From positions 1-28,216 of the forward strand of contig JAQXIB010000025.1 of assembly GCA_029007575.1 (NCBI GenBank): 28,216 nt of DNA. Reading direction: 5' to 3'. Position 1 is the stretch's first letter, and every line of letters starts with the position of its first letter. The DNA comes from Clostridiales bacterium (GTDB lineage: Bacteria; Bacillota; Clostridia; Oscillospirales; Ruminococcaceae). Position numbers and translations under genes: made by a program. A model generated the notes under the pieces. The model was given only the letters and a program-made list of their open reading frames with translations. It searched no databases and was not told the origin of the DNA. Positions 1 through 7,735 of the stretch are shown here, in pieces.

Positions 1-650
1 CCTGTGTCGCACCGGATTATTTGCTGGTGGAGAAAGAGGTTAAAGACCAATTATTGACATATATGAAACAGTATATCAGAGATTTTTATTATACTGCGGA
101 GGGATGCTTGTCCGACGATTTTCCGCAGATTATCAATCAGAAACATTGGGCGCGTTTGACCGCCTTGCTTGAAGACGGGACGATCTTCTGCGGCGGTGCG
201 GCTGATGCGCAAACCCGAAAAATCGAGCCAACCATATTGGTGGACGTGCCGCTTGACAGCGCAGTGATGCAGGAGGAAATTTTCGGCCCTGTTTTACCGG
301 TGATCACGTTCTCTGATTTATCAGAAGCAATCGGTTGGATCAACAGTAAGCCAAAGCCGCTTGCTTTGTATTTTTTCAGTACCGATCGAAAGAGAATCAA
401 AACAGTTTTAAGCCACACTTCATCCGGAGGCGGATGTATCAATGATACAATTATGCATGTTTCGTCGGACAAACTGCCTTTCGGAGGAGTAGGCAACAGC
501 GGAATGGGAATTTATCACGGAAAGTATTCTTTTGACACTTTTTCTAATATCAGAAGCGTACTTCACAAATCGCCGAAATGGGAGATCAACTTAAAATATC
601 CGCCTCATGCCGATAATAAAATTTCAAGGTTAAAAAAATTATTGCATTGA
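1..650 (+). CDS. Aldehyde dehydrogenase, class-3-like, C-terminal part (5' end outside window)
   Basis: The gene enters from the left edge, reading from base 3, so only about the last 215 codons are present. The first visible codons give C-V-A-P-D-Y, which matches the catalytic-cysteine motif of NAD(P)-dependent aldehyde dehydrogenases (GQxCxAPDY in the class 3 family). The nucleophilic Cys is therefore the first complete codon in the window. Further on are EEIFGPVLPV, the family's cofactor-binding Glu-Ile-Phe-Gly-Pro region, and LPFGGVGNSGMG with the H-G-K-Y-S-F-D-T-F-S tail typical of ALDH3/YwdH-type enzymes. The reaction would be oxidation of an aldehyde to the acid; the substrate cannot be read. 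A CDF transporter follows 30 bases later on the same strand and may be co-transcribed. An in-frame TTG at base 21 is internal, not the start. Confidence 0.93.
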   Translation, partial: CVAPDYLLVEKEVKDQLLTYMKQYIRDFYYTAEGCLSDDFPQIINQKHWARLTALLEDGTIFCGGAADAQTRKIEPTILVDVPLDSAVMQEEIFGPVLPVITFSDLSEAIGWINSKPKPLALYFFSTDRKRIKTVLSHTSSGGGCINDTIMHVSSDKLPFGGVGNSGMGIYHGKYSFDTFSNIRSVLHKSPKWEINLKYPPHADNKISRLKKLLH

Positions 651-680
651 CGGAAAATTTGTCGAAAGGAATGACAATTA

Positions 681-1856
681 ATGGTACAACTTATTATCCG
701 AACGTTCATTAAAAATTATAAAGATGTGGAAAATCATCATGTTCGGGAGGCCTACGGCAAACTGGCCGGCATCGTGGGGATTATCTCCAATATCATCTTG
801 TTTATGATTAAATTTCTGGTCGGTGTTCTGTTTAAAAGTATTTCCGTGACAGCAGATGCTGTTAACAACCTTTCTGACGCGGGGTCTTCCATTATTACGC
901 TGATTGGATTTAAATTGTCGGGAAAGCCTGCCGACGCCAAACATCCGTACGGTCATGCCAGAATGGAATATATTACCGGTTTGGCGGTTTCTTTTATCAT
1001 TATTCTGTTAGGCGTCCAGTTGGTCCAAACTTCCTTTGACAAGGTGCTGCATCCGGAAGAATCGGTGTTCAGCTATTTGACGATTGCCGTTTTGATTATT
1101 TCTATTTTAATGAAGTTATGGCAGGGCATGTTCAATAAAAAAGTCGGAAAAACCATTCATTCCACTGCGCTGGAAGCGACGGCTGCCGACAGTATCAATG
1201 ACGTGGTTGCGACTTCTGCCGTTTTGCTGAGTACGGTCATCGCCAAATGGACAGGCGTGAATCTGGATGGATACATGGGTATCCTTGTTGCGGTATTTAT
1301 TTTGGTGTCCGGTGTTAAAATGATCGGGGAAACAATTAATCCTTTGCTGGGAATGGCGCCCGATCAGGAAATGGTAGATCAGATTTACAAAAAGATCATG
1401 AGCTATGATACGGTATTGGGCATCCATGATCTTGTGGTGCATAATTACGGACCGCAGCGGTGCTTTGCCTCGGTACACGTGGAGGTGCCGGCAAGCCAGG
1501 ATATTTTGGTCAGCCACGATATCATTGACAACATCGAACGTGACTTCGCAAAAGACATGGATATTCACCTGGTCGTTCATCTTGATCCGATTGTTACCGA
1601 TGATGAAACGACGAATTTGCTGAGAGCGCAGGTGAAACATATCGTGAAAGATATTTCTCCGGATTTATCCATACACGATTTTCGTGCTGTGATTGGTGTT
1701 TCCCATACAAATCTGATCTTTGATGTTTGCGTTCCGTTTTCGGTCAAGATGAGTGATGCGGAAATAACAAGCCTTATTTCCCAAAAAGTGAAAGAAATCG
1801 ATCCTACTTATTATACCGTGATCGTGGTTGACCGGAGTTACACCGCACAACAATAA
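681..1856 (+). CDS. Cation diffusion facilitator (CDF) family metal efflux transporter
   Basis: This 391-residue protein has about six membrane segments in its first 210 residues and a cytoplasmic C-terminal part. The family exports divalent metals in exchange for protons. The metal-site motifs are visible: TM2 carries D-A-V-N-N-L-S-D and TM5 carries D-S-I-N-D. Zn-type members such as YiiP use H-x-x-x-D in TM5. The N-x-x-x-D / D-x-x-x-D pattern here is closer to manganese-type members, though that is an inference. The sequence between TM2 and TM3, K-H-P-Y-G-H-A-R, is the usual CDF loop. The tail is long: one dimerisation-like alpha/beta unit at roughly residues 215-300 and a second similar unit at about 315-388. 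The start is ATG after GAAAGGAATG at good spacing. It follows the aldehyde dehydrogenase by 30 bases. Confidence 0.93.
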   Translation: MVQLIIRTFIKNYKDVENHHVREAYGKLAGIVGIISNIILFMIKFLVGVLFKSISVTADAVNNLSDAGSSIITLIGFKLSGKPADAKHPYGHARMEYITGLAVSFIIILLGVQLVQTSFDKVLHPEESVFSYLTIAVLIISILMKLWQGMFNKKVGKTIHSTALEATAADSINDVVATSAVLLSTVIAKWTGVNLDGYMGILVAVFILVSGVKMIGETINPLLGMAPDQEMVDQIYKKIMSYDTVLGIHDLVVHNYGPQRCFASVHVEVPASQDILVSHDIIDNIERDFAKDMDIHLVVHLDPIVTDDETTNLLRAQVKHIVKDISPDLSIHDFRAVIGVSHTNLIFDVCVPFSVKMSDAEITSLISQKVKEIDPTYYTVIVVDRSYTAQQ

Positions 1857-1880
1857 AAATGAATTGTTTATATTTCGTTC

Positions 1881-1909
1881 TTGTAATATACATAGAACTG
1901 TCGTATAAT
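1881..1909 (+). promoter_or_regulatory. Sigma-A type promoter ahead of the membrane protein gene
   Basis: TTGTAA at 1881-1886 and a perfect TATAAT at 1904-1909 are separated by 17 bases. They lie 117 bases upstream of the ATG at 2027, in the 170-base gap after the CDF gene, where no other gene is visible. Confidence 0.6.
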
Positions 1910-2026
1910 GAAAACAGAATACACTTTTCGGAAAAAATTGCCGTAGAGTCAACATACTGTTTTGTGAGCAGTGGATACGATAATATTGACATGTTAGAAG
2001 ATTATAGAAGGGTTGTCTGAAACAAG

Positions 2027-2596
2027 ATGAAAGAAAAGTCAATTTTTAAGATGGTATTATCTTCATATGGAAATATGCTTTTAGGCGGTATTTTATGTTT
2101 TTTTGTAGCGGTTTCTTTATCAATGCTGAATTTTTTGCCAATGGCCTTGATTAATATTTTATTGTTTATTTTTTTGATTCCGCTTTATTCCATGCTGATT
2201 TATTCCCCGATTTGGACCGAAGCCGACCGCAATCGGAATATGGTTCAATTCGGTCATTTGGAGGAAGATAAATTCAAAGGTCTGAAAATCGGTATCTTTT
2301 TAATTATTCCTTATCTGATTGCCAATCTCATTCTTACCTTGTCTTGGTGTAAAGTGATGCCGGACATTTATCCGTTTTATAAAATATTTAATTCTCATCT
2401 TTGGCCGCTGTTGAATATTCTGAATTTTAACGCAAGCGTCGGAAAGATGAATCTCTTTTCGATCATCATATGCTGGCTGACCTCTTTTTATCCGTTAGTT
2501 GTGGCGGTATTGGCTTATTTCTTAGGCTTTAAAGGCATCTCTGTCAGCGAAAAACTGATTTACAAAAACAAACCCCGCAAAAAAAGAAGATATTAA
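2027..2596 (+). CDS. Conserved-looking integral membrane protein of unknown function
   Basis: I do not recognise a named family. The 189-residue protein has about five hydrophobic segments, near residues 15-33, 38-60, 88-106, 122-134 and 145-167. A polar segment lies between the second and third (Y-S-P-I-W-T-E-A-D-R-N-R-N, then F-G-H-L-E-E-D-K-F-K-G-L-K-I-G). The C terminus is strongly basic (K-N-K-P-R-K-K-R-R-Y), consistent with a cytoplasmic tail. There is no signal peptide or catalytic motif. The ATG follows GAAGGGTTG at loose spacing. The gene is monocistronic: its own promoter is at 1881-1909 and a strong terminator follows at 2629-2672. No function is proposed. Confidence 0.8.
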   Translation: MKEKSIFKMVLSSYGNMLLGGILCFFVAVSLSMLNFLPMALINILLFIFLIPLYSMLIYSPIWTEADRNRNMVQFGHLEEDKFKGLKIGIFLIIPYLIANLILTLSWCKVMPDIYPFYKIFNSHLWPLLNILNFNASVGKMNLFSIIICWLTSFYPLVVAVLAYFLGFKGISVSEKLIYKNKPRKKRRY

Positions 2597-2628
2597 TACG
2601 GTTTGTTATCAAACCGCAAATGTACCCA

Positions 2629-2672
2629 AATAACCTCCTGCAAGATGTGCGTGCAGGAGGTTATTCCTTTTT
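2629..2672 (+). terminator. Rho-independent terminator after the membrane protein gene
   Basis: A perfect 14-bp stem, AATAACCTCCTGCA (2629-2642) with TGCAGGAGGTTATT (2652-2665), closes a 9-base loop and is followed by CCTTTTT. It begins 33 bases after the stop codon and separates this gene from the ABC-transporter operon. Confidence 0.9.
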
Positions 2673-2698
2673 ATCCTATGCTGTTGTGGATCTGTACA

Positions 2699-2732
2699 GC
2701 CCATTCAGTTAGTAACGGCTAACCGAATGGGC
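2699..2732. repeat. 34-bp inverted repeat with GTTAG/CTAACC inner half-sites
   Basis: Arms GCCCATTCAGTTAGT (2699-2713) and GCTAACCGAATGGGC (2718-2732) pair at 13 of 15 positions around AACG. No T-tract follows, so a terminator is less likely than an operator or other structured element. The inner half-sites GTTAG-N6-CTAACC have the same spacing as the inverted repeat at 2841-2874, and the whole element has the same 34-bp length. It lies about 80 bases upstream of the promoter at 2779. Confidence 0.6.
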
Positions 2733-2778
2733 AAATTGCTGAAATTTTGGTTTATCTCTATATTTTTCAGCAGAGTTA

Positions 2779-2807
2779 TTGACAAAAGAGCTTATATGAA
2801 GTACGAT
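2779..2807 (+). promoter_or_regulatory. Sigma-A type promoter of the ABC-transporter/HMA operon
   Basis: A perfect -35 TTGACA (2779-2784) is followed 17 bases later by TACGAT (2802-2807). The expected start point, near 2814, falls inside the iron-box-like palindrome at 2811-2829, a classical place for a repressor. The leader to the ATG at 2944 is about 130 bases. Confidence 0.7.
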
Positions 2808-2810
2808 ATA

Positions 2811-2829
2811 TAAGGTTAGTCAAACCTAA
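2811..2829. promoter_or_regulatory. DtxR/IdeR-type iron-box-like operator
   Basis: The 19-mer TAAGGTTAGTCAAACCTAA agrees with the textbook DtxR/IdeR operator TWAGGTTAGSCTAACCTWA at 17 of 19 positions, counted by eye. It sits directly downstream of the -10 element, over the expected start of transcription. DtxR-family proteins bind such sites when loaded with Fe(II) (or Mn(II) for some members) and repress metal uptake genes. No DtxR-like gene is in the window, so the regulator would act from elsewhere. Binding itself is inferred. Confidence 0.6.
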
Positions 2830-2840
2830 CTATATATTTT

Positions 2841-2874
2841 CCATCATAGGTTAGTGATTACTAACCTATGATGG
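2841..2874. promoter_or_regulatory. Perfect 15-bp inverted repeat, second putative GGTTAG operator
   Basis: Arms CCATCATAGGTTAGT (2841-2855) and ACTAACCTATGATGG (2860-2874) are perfectly complementary around GATT. The core AGGTTAG-N6-CTAACCT uses the iron-box half-sites, but with 6 bases between them where the consensus has 1. It could be a second operator, or a hairpin in the 5' leader of the mRNA. Between 2875 and the ATG at 2944 I see only a short TGAAAC/GTTTCA inverted repeat and the ribosome binding site. Confidence 0.65.
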
Positions 2875-2943
2875 ATACCAACTTGTGAAACAGTTAAAGT
2901 TATTCCGTTTCATAGAACAAAATGAAAAAAAGGCGGTCAAACC

Positions 2944-4686
2944 ATGATGATCAATAAGCGCTTGATCGGTACGGTCAGCGAAAGTAAGAAATATATAGCG
3001 GCTAATGTTGTTTTACAATGGAGTTCTCTTGCAGCTAATATCGTCTTGATGTTCTGCATTGCTGTACTATTGCAGCATTTGTTCGACAAGACGGCGCAAG
3101 CAAAAGACTTTATTGTGACGGCAGTCATCGCCTTACTAGCAGTGTCCGTTCGCTTTGCTTGTACGGTGGGAGCGGCTAGAATGGGCTATCTTTCTTCTAA
3201 GACGGTAAAAAGAAAACTGCGGGGCAGGATTTATGAAAAGCTGCTGCGGTTGGGAACGTCTTATCATGAGCAGGTAAAGACTTCGGAGCTAGTGCAGGTG
3301 GCGGTGGAAGGCGTGGATCAGTTGGAAACCTATTTCGGCGCCTATTTGCCTCAGTTTTTCTATGCAATGCTTGCACCTTTGACATTGTTTCTCATACTGA
3401 GCTTTATCAGCTTCCCGGCGGCAATCGTATTGCTTGTCTGTGTGCCGCTGATTCCGATTGCGATTGCTGCGGTGCAGACGTGGGCGAAGAAGTTGCTTGC
3501 CAAATATTGGGGACAATATACGGCGTTAGGCGACACGTTCCTAGAAAATTTGCAGGGACTTACTACCCTTAAAATTTATCAGGCGGACGGATTTAAAAAT
3601 GAGGAAATGAACCGTGAATCCGAAAAATTTCGTAAAATCACCATGAAAGTGCTGACGATGCAGCTTAATTCTATTTCGATCATGGATCTGATTGCGTATG
3701 GCGGTGCGGCTCTTGGCGTGATTATGGCAACGACACAGTACGGCATGGGAAAGGTTTCGCTTGCGGGATGCCTGCTGATCATTCTTTTATCGGCTGACTT
3801 TTTTATCCCCATGCGGCAGCTCGGCAGCTTCTTTCATATCGCGATGAACGGCATGGCTGCGAGTGACAAGATTTTCCATCTGCTCGACCTGCCCGAATAT
3901 CAGCAGAGTAATCTACAGAAATGTCCCGACGAATACAGTATTGCTTGTTCCGGGCTGCGCTTTTGTTATGAGGCAGAGCGAGAGATTCTGCATGGTGTTG
4001 ATCTTTCTTTCCCGCAGGGCAGTTTTACCGCTTTGGTAGGCGAAAGCGGCTGCGGCAAGTCTACTGTTGCCGCTATTCTGACAGGTAAAAACAAAAATTA
4101 TACCGGTTCGGTAACGATCGGCGGGGTGGAGCTTAAAAACATTTCGGAAAATGATCTGCTGAAGAATATAACCTATATCGGACATGACAGTTATTTGTTC
4201 TGCGGGACAGTGCGGGACAATCTGCTGATGGGCAAGCCTGAGGTGTCGGACGAAGAACTTTGGACGATGCTGGAACGCGTTAATCTTGCCGATTTTTTAA
4301 AAGGCGAGCAGGGATTGGACACGCCGCTGACGGAGCGTGCTTCCAATCTTTCGGGCGGGCAGCGGCAACGGTTGGCTTTGGCACGGGCACTGCTGCATGA
4401 CAGTCCGGTTTATATTATTGATGAGGCAACTTCCAATATTGATGTGGAAAGTGAAAACGATATTATGTTACAAATCAATGCATTGGCAGGAATCAAGACG
4501 GTGATTCTGATTTCACATCGACTGGCAAATGTGGCTCAGGCCGACCGTATTTATGTGTTGGACGGAGGCAGCATAGCAGAGAGCGGAACACATAACGAGC
4601 TGTTGTTGTACAATCGGAAATATGCGAGCCTGTGGAAGATACAGCAAGATTTGGAACAGTACGGCAAGGAGTGTGTGTCGGTATGA
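2944..4686 (+). CDS. ABC transporter half-unit, fused permease/ATPase (CydD-like or siderophore-type)
   Basis: This 580-residue protein has an exporter-fold membrane domain (about residues 15-310, six segments) followed by an ATPase domain. Walker A GESGCGKST lies near residue 366, the signature LSGGQRQRLALARA near 469, Walker B Y-I-I-D-E-A-T-S near 490 and the switch His in LISHR. The best family resemblance is CydD of the CydDC thiol/heme-related exporters. The same fold also occurs in YbtPQ/IrtAB iron-siderophore importers, and the iron-box-like site upstream makes that alternative worth keeping. The ribosome binding site is AAAGGCGG before ATG 2944. The stop codon overlaps the next ATG (ATGA at 4683-4686), as expected for two halves of a heterodimer made in equal amounts. 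The substrate is unknown. Confidence 0.88.
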   Translation: MMINKRLIGTVSESKKYIAANVVLQWSSLAANIVLMFCIAVLLQHLFDKTAQAKDFIVTAVIALLAVSVRFACTVGAARMGYLSSKTVKRKLRGRIYEKLLRLGTSYHEQVKTSELVQVAVEGVDQLETYFGAYLPQFFYAMLAPLTLFLILSFISFPAAIVLLVCVPLIPIAIAAVQTWAKKLLAKYWGQYTALGDTFLENLQGLTTLKIYQADGFKNEEMNRESEKFRKITMKVLTMQLNSISIMDLIAYGGAALGVIMATTQYGMGKVSLAGCLLIILLSADFFIPMRQLGSFFHIAMNGMAASDKIFHLLDLPEYQQSNLQKCPDEYSIACSGLRFCYEAEREILHGVDLSFPQGSFTALVGESGCGKSTVAAILTGKNKNYTGSVTIGGVELKNISENDLLKNITYIGHDSYLFCGTVRDNLLMGKPEVSDEELWTMLERVNLADFLKGEQGLDTPLTERASNLSGGQRQRLALARALLHDSPVYIIDEATSNIDVESENDIMLQINALAGIKTVILISHRLANVAQADRIYVLDGGSIAESGTHNELLLYNRKYASLWKIQQDLEQYGKECVSV

Positions 4687-6341
4687 AAAGTAGAAGCAAT
4701 TTGAATATTATGCTGCGCCTGATTGGACTTGTGGCACCCCTGTCAGGATTTATGCTGCTTGCGGTTTTGATGGGACTGGTCGGGCATTTATGCGCCGCAT
4801 TTATCACTATTTTCGGCGGGTACGGGGTGCTCAGCTTCATCGATGACCATGCGGTATTCCGTTTGTCGGCGGTTTTTGTCGCTGTGGGGGTGTTTGCACT
4901 GCTTCGGGGTGTTTTTCGGTACGCGGAGCAAGCCTGCAATCACTTTATCGCCTTTAAACTGCTGGCATTAATTCGTAATAAAGTGTTTCAGGCACTGCGT
5001 CGGCTTTGTCCCGCCAAGCTGGATGGACGAGGCAAAGGAGATTTGATCTCTGTCATTACTTCGGACATTGAACTATTAGAGGTGTTCTATGCGCATACTA
5101 TTTCTCCGGCGGCAATCGCCTTTCTGTTTACGGTTATCATGACTCTGTTTATCGGTAGCTATCATTGGCTATTGGGCGTAATTGCGCTAATCGCTTATTT
5201 GATGATCGGTATTGCAATCCCGATGGTGACTTCCCGTTTGAGCGGAGACAGTGGGATGCAATTTCGGATGCGATCGGGAAATTTAAGCAGCTTTGTACTG
5301 GACAGCCTGCGCGGACTTTCGGAAACGCTGCAATACGGACAAGGGCCTGATCGCCTTGCCAAGATGCAGGAACAAACGGAGATGCTGGCGAAAGAGGAAG
5401 CGCGGATGAAACGCGTTTCCGGGCGCAATATGGCAGTTACGAATACGATGATTTTACTTTTTGATCTTGTGATGCTGTTTATTGCCGCTTGGCTGTATCA
5501 AAACGGTTCGGTTGGATTTGACGGCGTACTGATTCCGGTGATGGCTTTGATGAGCTCATTTGGCCCTGCGGTAGCATTGGCAAATCTCGGCAGTACGCTA
5601 CAGAACACGTTTGCTTCCGGAAACCGTGTGCTGGATATTTTGGAGGAAGAACCGGCGGTAGCAGAAGTGACCGATGGAAAAGAAATCATTTTTGACGGAG
5701 CTGCGGCGGAACACGTTACTTTTTCTTACGATACTGAGAAGATTCTGTCCGATGTATCGGTACGGATTCCGGAGCATTCGGTGGTGGGCATTGTCGGGAA
5801 AAGCGGCAGCGGAAAATCTACGCTGCTAAAACTATTTATGCGGTTTTGGAATGTGCAGCAGGGCAGTGTGGAGCTGTCCGGTACGCCGATTGGCGAAATC
5901 AATACGGGAAATTTGCGGGACACGGAAAGCTTTATGACACAGGAAACCTATTTGTTCCATGACAGTATCGCCAACAACCTGCGGATCGCCAAATTGGATG
6001 CCGCGCAGGAGCAAATCGAGCAGGCCTGTCGCAAAGCATCGGTACATGACTTTATTCTCAGCCTGCCGCAAGGTTATGACACGCCGGTCGGCGAGCTGGG
6101 TGATACGCTTTCGGGCGGCGAACGGCAGCGGATCGGGTTGGCAAGAGCGTTTTTACATGACGCACCGCTGATGCTTCTGGACGAGCCGACCAGCAATCTG
6201 GACAGCTTAAATGAGGCTATGATCCTGAAATCGCTTCGGGAAGAACGCAACGGTAAGACGGTGGTGCTGGTGTCTCATCGGGCATCTACCATGCGGATTG
6301 CAGATGAGGTTTATTCCGTAGAACATGGGAGAGTGAACTGA
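4683..6341 (+). CDS. ABC transporter half-unit, fused permease/ATPase (CydC-like partner)
   Basis: This 552-residue partner of the preceding gene has a membrane domain over about residues 1-310. Its ATPase domain shows Walker A GKSGSGKST near residue 372, signature LSGGERQRIGLARA near 476, Walker B LMLLDEPTSNLD, and a switch His in VSHR. I chose the ATG at 4683 because it overlaps the upstream TGA as ATGA and gives a normal N terminus (basic residues, then a membrane segment). An in-frame ATG at 4632 would add 17 residues from inside the upstream gene. The C-terminal domain resembles CydC, and the pair would form one heterodimeric transporter. The next gene starts on the stop codon, so transcription and translation are probably coupled. 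Confidence 0.88.
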   Translation: MKSRSNLNIMLRLIGLVAPLSGFMLLAVLMGLVGHLCAAFITIFGGYGVLSFIDDHAVFRLSAVFVAVGVFALLRGVFRYAEQACNHFIAFKLLALIRNKVFQALRRLCPAKLDGRGKGDLISVITSDIELLEVFYAHTISPAAIAFLFTVIMTLFIGSYHWLLGVIALIAYLMIGIAIPMVTSRLSGDSGMQFRMRSGNLSSFVLDSLRGLSETLQYGQGPDRLAKMQEQTEMLAKEEARMKRVSGRNMAVTNTMILLFDLVMLFIAAWLYQNGSVGFDGVLIPVMALMSSFGPAVALANLGSTLQNTFASGNRVLDILEEEPAVAEVTDGKEIIFDGAAAEHVTFSYDTEKILSDVSVRIPEHSVVGIVGKSGSGKSTLLKLFMRFWNVQQGSVELSGTPIGEINTGNLRDTESFMTQETYLFHDSIANNLRIAKLDAAQEQIEQACRKASVHDFILSLPQGYDTPVGELGDTLSGGERQRIGLARAFLHDAPLMLLDEPTSNLDSLNEAMILKSLREERNGKTVVLVSHRASTMRIADEVYSVEHGRVN

Positions 6342-6685
6342 TGTCGAAGGTAAAGGACAAACGGGAAAGAGAAAAGAAAATTGTTGCTGACATGATTGCC
6401 CTTTACTGCCAAAAAAAGCACCGTCACAAGCATATCCTATGTACTGAATGCGCACAGTTGAGAGAATACGCGGAGCAGAGAAGTGATCGGTGTCCGTTTA
6501 TGGAAACCAAGACGTTTTGCAGCAATTGCAAAGTGCATTGTTACAAGCCCGAGATGCGGGAAAAGATACGGCAGGTGATGCGCTTTGCCGGACCGCGAAT
6601 GCTCATGTATCATCCGATTGCGGCAGTGCGTCATCTTCTGGAAAGCAGAAAAGAAAAACGGAGGTTGCTTGAACATGAAATTTAA
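6341..6685 (+). CDS. YgbA-type 'nitrous oxide-stimulated promoter' family protein
   Basis: A small basic protein of 114 residues. Its cysteine pattern is the mark of the family: H-x-x-x-H-x-x-x-C-x-x-C, then C-P-F-M-E-T-K-x-F-C-S-N-C-K-V-H-C-Y. A conserved tail follows, M-R-F-A-G-P-R-M-L-M-Y-H-P-I-A-A. These Cys/His residues suggest a bound metal or Fe-S site, which is an inference. In enteric bacteria the homologue ygbA belongs to the NsrR nitrosative-stress regulon; its biochemical role is not settled as far as I know. The start overlaps the previous stop (TGATG at 6339-6343) and the end overlaps the next gene by 11 bases, so it is a firm member of this operon. The link to iron or thiol homeostasis comes from context. 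Confidence 0.85.
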   Translation: MSKVKDKREREKKIVADMIALYCQKKHRHKHILCTECAQLREYAEQRSDRCPFMETKTFCSNCKVHCYKPEMREKIRQVMRFAGPRMLMYHPIAAVRHLLESRKEKRRLLEHEI

Positions 6686-7319
6686 AAAAGTCTTATTTGT
6701 GGTGTTAGGTTGCATCGGCGTCGGGCTTGGCGCCGTCGGTGCCGTGCTGCCGCTGATCCCGGCGTTTCCGTTTTTGCTGTTGGCGGCTTTCAGCTTTGCC
6801 AAAAGCTCCGAACGGCTGCATCACTGGTTTATCAGCACCAAATTATATAAAAATAATCTGGAAAGTTATCTGAAAGGAAAGGGAATGACATGGAAGACTA
6901 AAATTCGTGTCATGCTGACCGTGACCGTGCTGATGGCTATCGGGTTTGTCATGATGAGCCGTGTCCCGATCGGCAGAATCGTGTTGTTCTGTGTTTGGGT
7001 ATTCCACATTCTTTATTTTATTTTCGGGGTCAAAACGCTGAAGGTAGAGCAAAACACCGATGGCCAAAATGCGACCGAAGCAAAATTACCGGAATACAGT
7101 ATTTGCAGAAAAATAAAGATAAAGGGAATGCAATGCGAAAACTGTGCAAGACGGTTGGAGGGCGCTTTTCATGAAACCGGCTGCATGAAAGCACAGGTGG
7201 ATTACTCGACGCAAACGGCTACTGTGTATCTGGAGAAAGCGCTGAACAATGTTTCATTAATGCAAATTGTCCATCGTGCGGGGTACATAGCGGAACACAT
7301 TTGGGAGCCTGCCGCATAA
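6675..7319 (+). CDS. DUF454 (YbaN-like) membrane protein fused to a heavy-metal-associated domain
   Basis: This 214-residue protein joins two parts. Residues 1 to about 117 form a DUF454/YbaN-type membrane domain with hairpin-like hydrophobic segments (G-A-V-G-A-V-L-P-L-I-P near residue 21, then F-S-F-A-K-S-S-E-R) and two further segments. After a short polar linker, residues about 138-214 form an HMA fold with the metal-binding motif G-M-Q-C-E-N-C-A, as in CopZ-like chaperones and P-type ATPase N termini. The ATG at 6675 lies within the end of the preceding gene; an upstream in-frame ATG at 6585 would add 30 residues from inside that gene and is unlikely. It is the last gene of the operon. 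No clear terminator follows before the next promoter at 7376. Confidence 0.85.
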   Translation: MKFKKVLFVVLGCIGVGLGAVGAVLPLIPAFPFLLLAAFSFAKSSERLHHWFISTKLYKNNLESYLKGKGMTWKTKIRVMLTVTVLMAIGFVMMSRVPIGRIVLFCVWVFHILYFIFGVKTLKVEQNTDGQNATEAKLPEYSICRKIKIKGMQCENCARRLEGAFHETGCMKAQVDYSTQTATVYLEKALNNVSLMQIVHRAGYIAEHIWEPAA

Positions 7320-7375
7320 AAAGAGGATCGGTAGTTCGGATTTCGTTGCTTTCTTGGAATGTTCGGATAAATATC

Positions 7376-7404
7376 TTGACAAGCGTCTGACAAATGATTA
7401 AAAT
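7376..7404 (+). promoter_or_regulatory. Sigma-A promoter of the cob nucleotide-loop operon
   Basis: A perfect TTGACA (7376-7381) is 17 bases from TAAAAT (7399-7404). The predicted transcript starts near 7411, only a few bases before the first helix of the cobalamin riboswitch. Confidence 0.8.
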
Positions 7405-7415
7405 AAAGAAGAATC

Positions 7416-7576
7416 ATTACAGTGTATGTGTCAAAGCATACTGAAAAGGGAATACGGTGCGAATCCGTAACAGTCACGCTGCTGTGTGGTGGACGAAAGC
7501 TGATGATGCCACTGGAGGGAATCCTTTGGGAAGGCGAGTGAGTAGGTGGAAACCGAGTCAGAATATCTGCTGTAAT
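7416..7576 (+). promoter_or_regulatory. Cobalamin (B12) riboswitch aptamer 1
   Basis: The outer helix P1 pairs ATTACAG (7416-7422) with CTGTAAT (7570-7576). Inside are the conserved AAAAGGGAA and AACAGTCACGCTGCTGT segments, the B12 box GCCACTG (7508-7514), then GGGAAGGCGAGTGAGTAGG and the GGAAACC-GAGTCAG end. The order and spacing match the Rfam cobalamin class. It controls the cobU-cobT operon, where coenzyme B12-type cobamides would switch expression off. After P1 there is a long hairpin (TACAGAT 7578-7584 with ATCTGTA 7613-7619, containing TCCTTT/AAAGGA). Apart from a 5-bp stem with T6 at 7660-7686, I see little else before the terminator at 7736. A short open frame across the aptamer is not a gene. 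Confidence 0.93.
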
Positions 7577-7735
7577 ATACAGATAAAGCGCATCCTTTCG
7601 GCTGAAAAGGACATCTGTACCTTAAATTATGTGTCTATTGAAAAACAAGATTCTTTTGTCGTATGATTATTTTGATACGGTTTTTTCTCGCTTGTTTATC
7701 ATCACTGTTATTTGCAGGTAAGTAGATGAATTTTT

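Noticed and set aside
7457..7666. Open frame of 69 codons across riboswitch 1, sharing a peptide (G-R-R-V-S-R-W-K-P-S-Q-N-I-C) with a 103-codon frame at 13587-13898
   Set aside because: Both frames run through the conserved riboswitch core, so the shared peptide only reflects conserved RNA. Neither has a ribosome binding site or a family match.
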